Part shown: positions 33,027 to 33,890 of the stretch, piece by piece | Numbering within the stretch: the stretch's first letter is position 1 | How the letters are laid out: every line of letters begins with the position of its first letter | Origin: a virus | IMG/VR virus record: IMGVR_UViG_3300042860_003287 | Coordinates: 1 to 33,890 of that record | Length of the DNA: 33,890 nucleotides | Strand: one strand, 5' to 3' | Program-made: the position numbers and the translations under genes | The notes under the pieces: generated by a model | Databases searched by the model: none | What the model was told of the DNA's origin: nothing | What the model saw: only the letters and a program-made list of their open reading frames with translations

Positions 33027-33890
33027 ATGCCACTCTCGTTTCCATCGTCGCCGACGGTCGGGCAAACCAGCCAACAGAACCAACGCGAGTTTTTTTGGAC
33101 GGGCTATGCGTGGGAATTGCTCACAAGCACGGGCGGCTCCATCCCAACCGCATCCGCCTCGGTGCTGGGCCTCGTCAAGGTCGGCAGCGGCTTGACGATC
33201 ACCGACGGCGTGTTGGCTGCGTCTGGCGGCGGCTCGCTCTCGGGCAGCGTGACGATTCCGGCGAGCGGGGACCAGTTCTGGACGCAGACGCAATTGCTTC
33301 TGAAGGGCGACGGAGACCTGACGGACTCGTCGAGCTACGCACGCAGCGTAACGGCTTACGGCAATGCGGCGGCGACGGGGATGGCGAAGTACGGGTCCAA
33401 CTCGCTGGCGTTCGATGGCACCGGCGACTACCTGCGCGTCGCTGGCAGTTCGGCGTTTGCCTTCCCCGCCGATTTCACGCTGGAAACGTGGGTGTTTTTC
33501 AATGCTGCCTCGGCGTCATTTGACGGCGCATACGGTGCCTGTTTGATGGCGACCTACCCTGCCGGGCAGGGCGGGAATCAAGGCTGGCAGCTACGCATCA
33601 ACGGCACGTCGAGCGGATACAACACTATCAACGTCTACACAGGCACGACCGACCTGAACTGGACGGCGACCTTTAATCTCAACCAGTGGCATCACGTTGC
33701 CGTGACTCGCTCGGGCAGCAGCATCCGCGCGTTTGTTGACGGCGTGCAAGTCGGCTCGACCGTGACAAACAGCGACGACATGACTCCCGGCGCAACGACC
33801 GACCTGTGGATCGGTCAACTGAACGCCCACCCGTATCTGTTCTCGCTCAATGGGCGATTGGACGACCTGCGCGTGACAAAAGGCACGGCG
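33027..33890 (+). CDS. LamG-like fibre protein, partial (runs off the window)
   Basis: 288 codons open to the window end; stop not seen. The N-terminus MPLSFPSSPTVGQTSQQNQREFFWTGYAWEL is a common phage fibre opening. From about residue 82 a concanavalin A/LamG-like domain is visible (QLLLKGDGDLTDSS, FTLETWVFF, QWHHVAVTRSGSSIRAFVDGVQV, LDDLRVTKGTA), closely similar to the LamG part of the preceding fibre. AGCAGG precedes ATG 33027. Likely a second receptor-binding fibre or fibre accessory. Confidence 0.8.
   Translation, partial: MPLSFPSSPTVGQTSQQNQREFFWTGYAWELLTSTGGSIPTASASVLGLVKVGSGLTITDGVLAASGGGSLSGSVTIPASGDQFWTQTQLLLKGDGDLTDSSSYARSVTAYGNAAATGMAKYGSNSLAFDGTGDYLRVAGSSAFAFPADFTLETWVFFNAASASFDGAYGACLMATYPAGQGGNQGWQLRINGTSSGYNTINVYTGTTDLNWTATFNLNQWHHVAVTRSGSSIRAFVDGVQVGSTVTNSDDMTPGATTDLWIGQLNAHPYLFSLNGRLDDLRVTKGTA

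Overview
The window is a contiguous, single-strand (+) late-gene region of a long-tailed siphovirus or prophage of the HK97 type, from a GC-rich genome. The order HNH nuclease, small and large terminase, portal, prohead protease, HK97-fold capsid, head-tail connectors, tail tube, tail chaperones, tape measure, tail tip and fibres is diagnostic. No integrase, repressor, tRNA, endolysin or bacterial housekeeping gene is seen. The host cannot be fixed from sequence alone; high GC and frequent GTG starts only suggest a GC-rich bacterium.

Region 1 (127-8401), packaging and head: an HNH protein with five zinc-ribbon repeats, P27-type TerS, Terminase_1-type TerL, portal, a bacterioferritin-like protein, a prohead protease with a long composite C-terminus (duplicated domain plus a HiPIP-like four-cysteine motif), and the major capsid protein behind a structured 147-base leader. 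Region 2 (8440-12305), decoration and neck: a beta-rich decoration candidate, a GT-A-like glycosyltransferase behind four tandem hairpins, a 63-residue TTG-start protein, a gp6-like connector, a 109-residue beta protein, a head-tail joining protein, a gp10-like protein and a DUF3168-like tail terminator. Region 3 (12330-22095), tail: two related tail-tube-like proteins, a G/T-type chaperone pair read through a probable -1 frameshift, a 2003-residue tape measure and three tail-tip candidates.

Region 4 (22092-25123) is an accessory and nucleotide cassette placed inside the tail region: a zinc-ribbon protein, two small overlapping genes, a calcineurin-like phosphoesterase, a dCMP deaminase and a dNMP kinase. 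Region 5 (25167-33890), host contact: a holin-like membrane protein, three small beta-rich fibre or baseplate proteins, a 2098-residue fibre with 18 fibronectin III domains, a LamG-like domain and a discoidin-like tip, and a second LamG-like fibre gene running off the window.

Most genes are coupled by ATGA, GTGA, TAATG, TAGTG or TGATG junctions, so they are probably read as a few long transcripts. The points most worth a second look are the bacterioferritin-like gene in the head operon together with the HiPIP-like motif in the adjacent protease, the glycosyltransferase with its hairpin array, the exact 564-base higher-order repeat in the fibre gene, the chaperone frameshift, and a 13-base element (CTACTAGSCGACA) in two of the few gaps.
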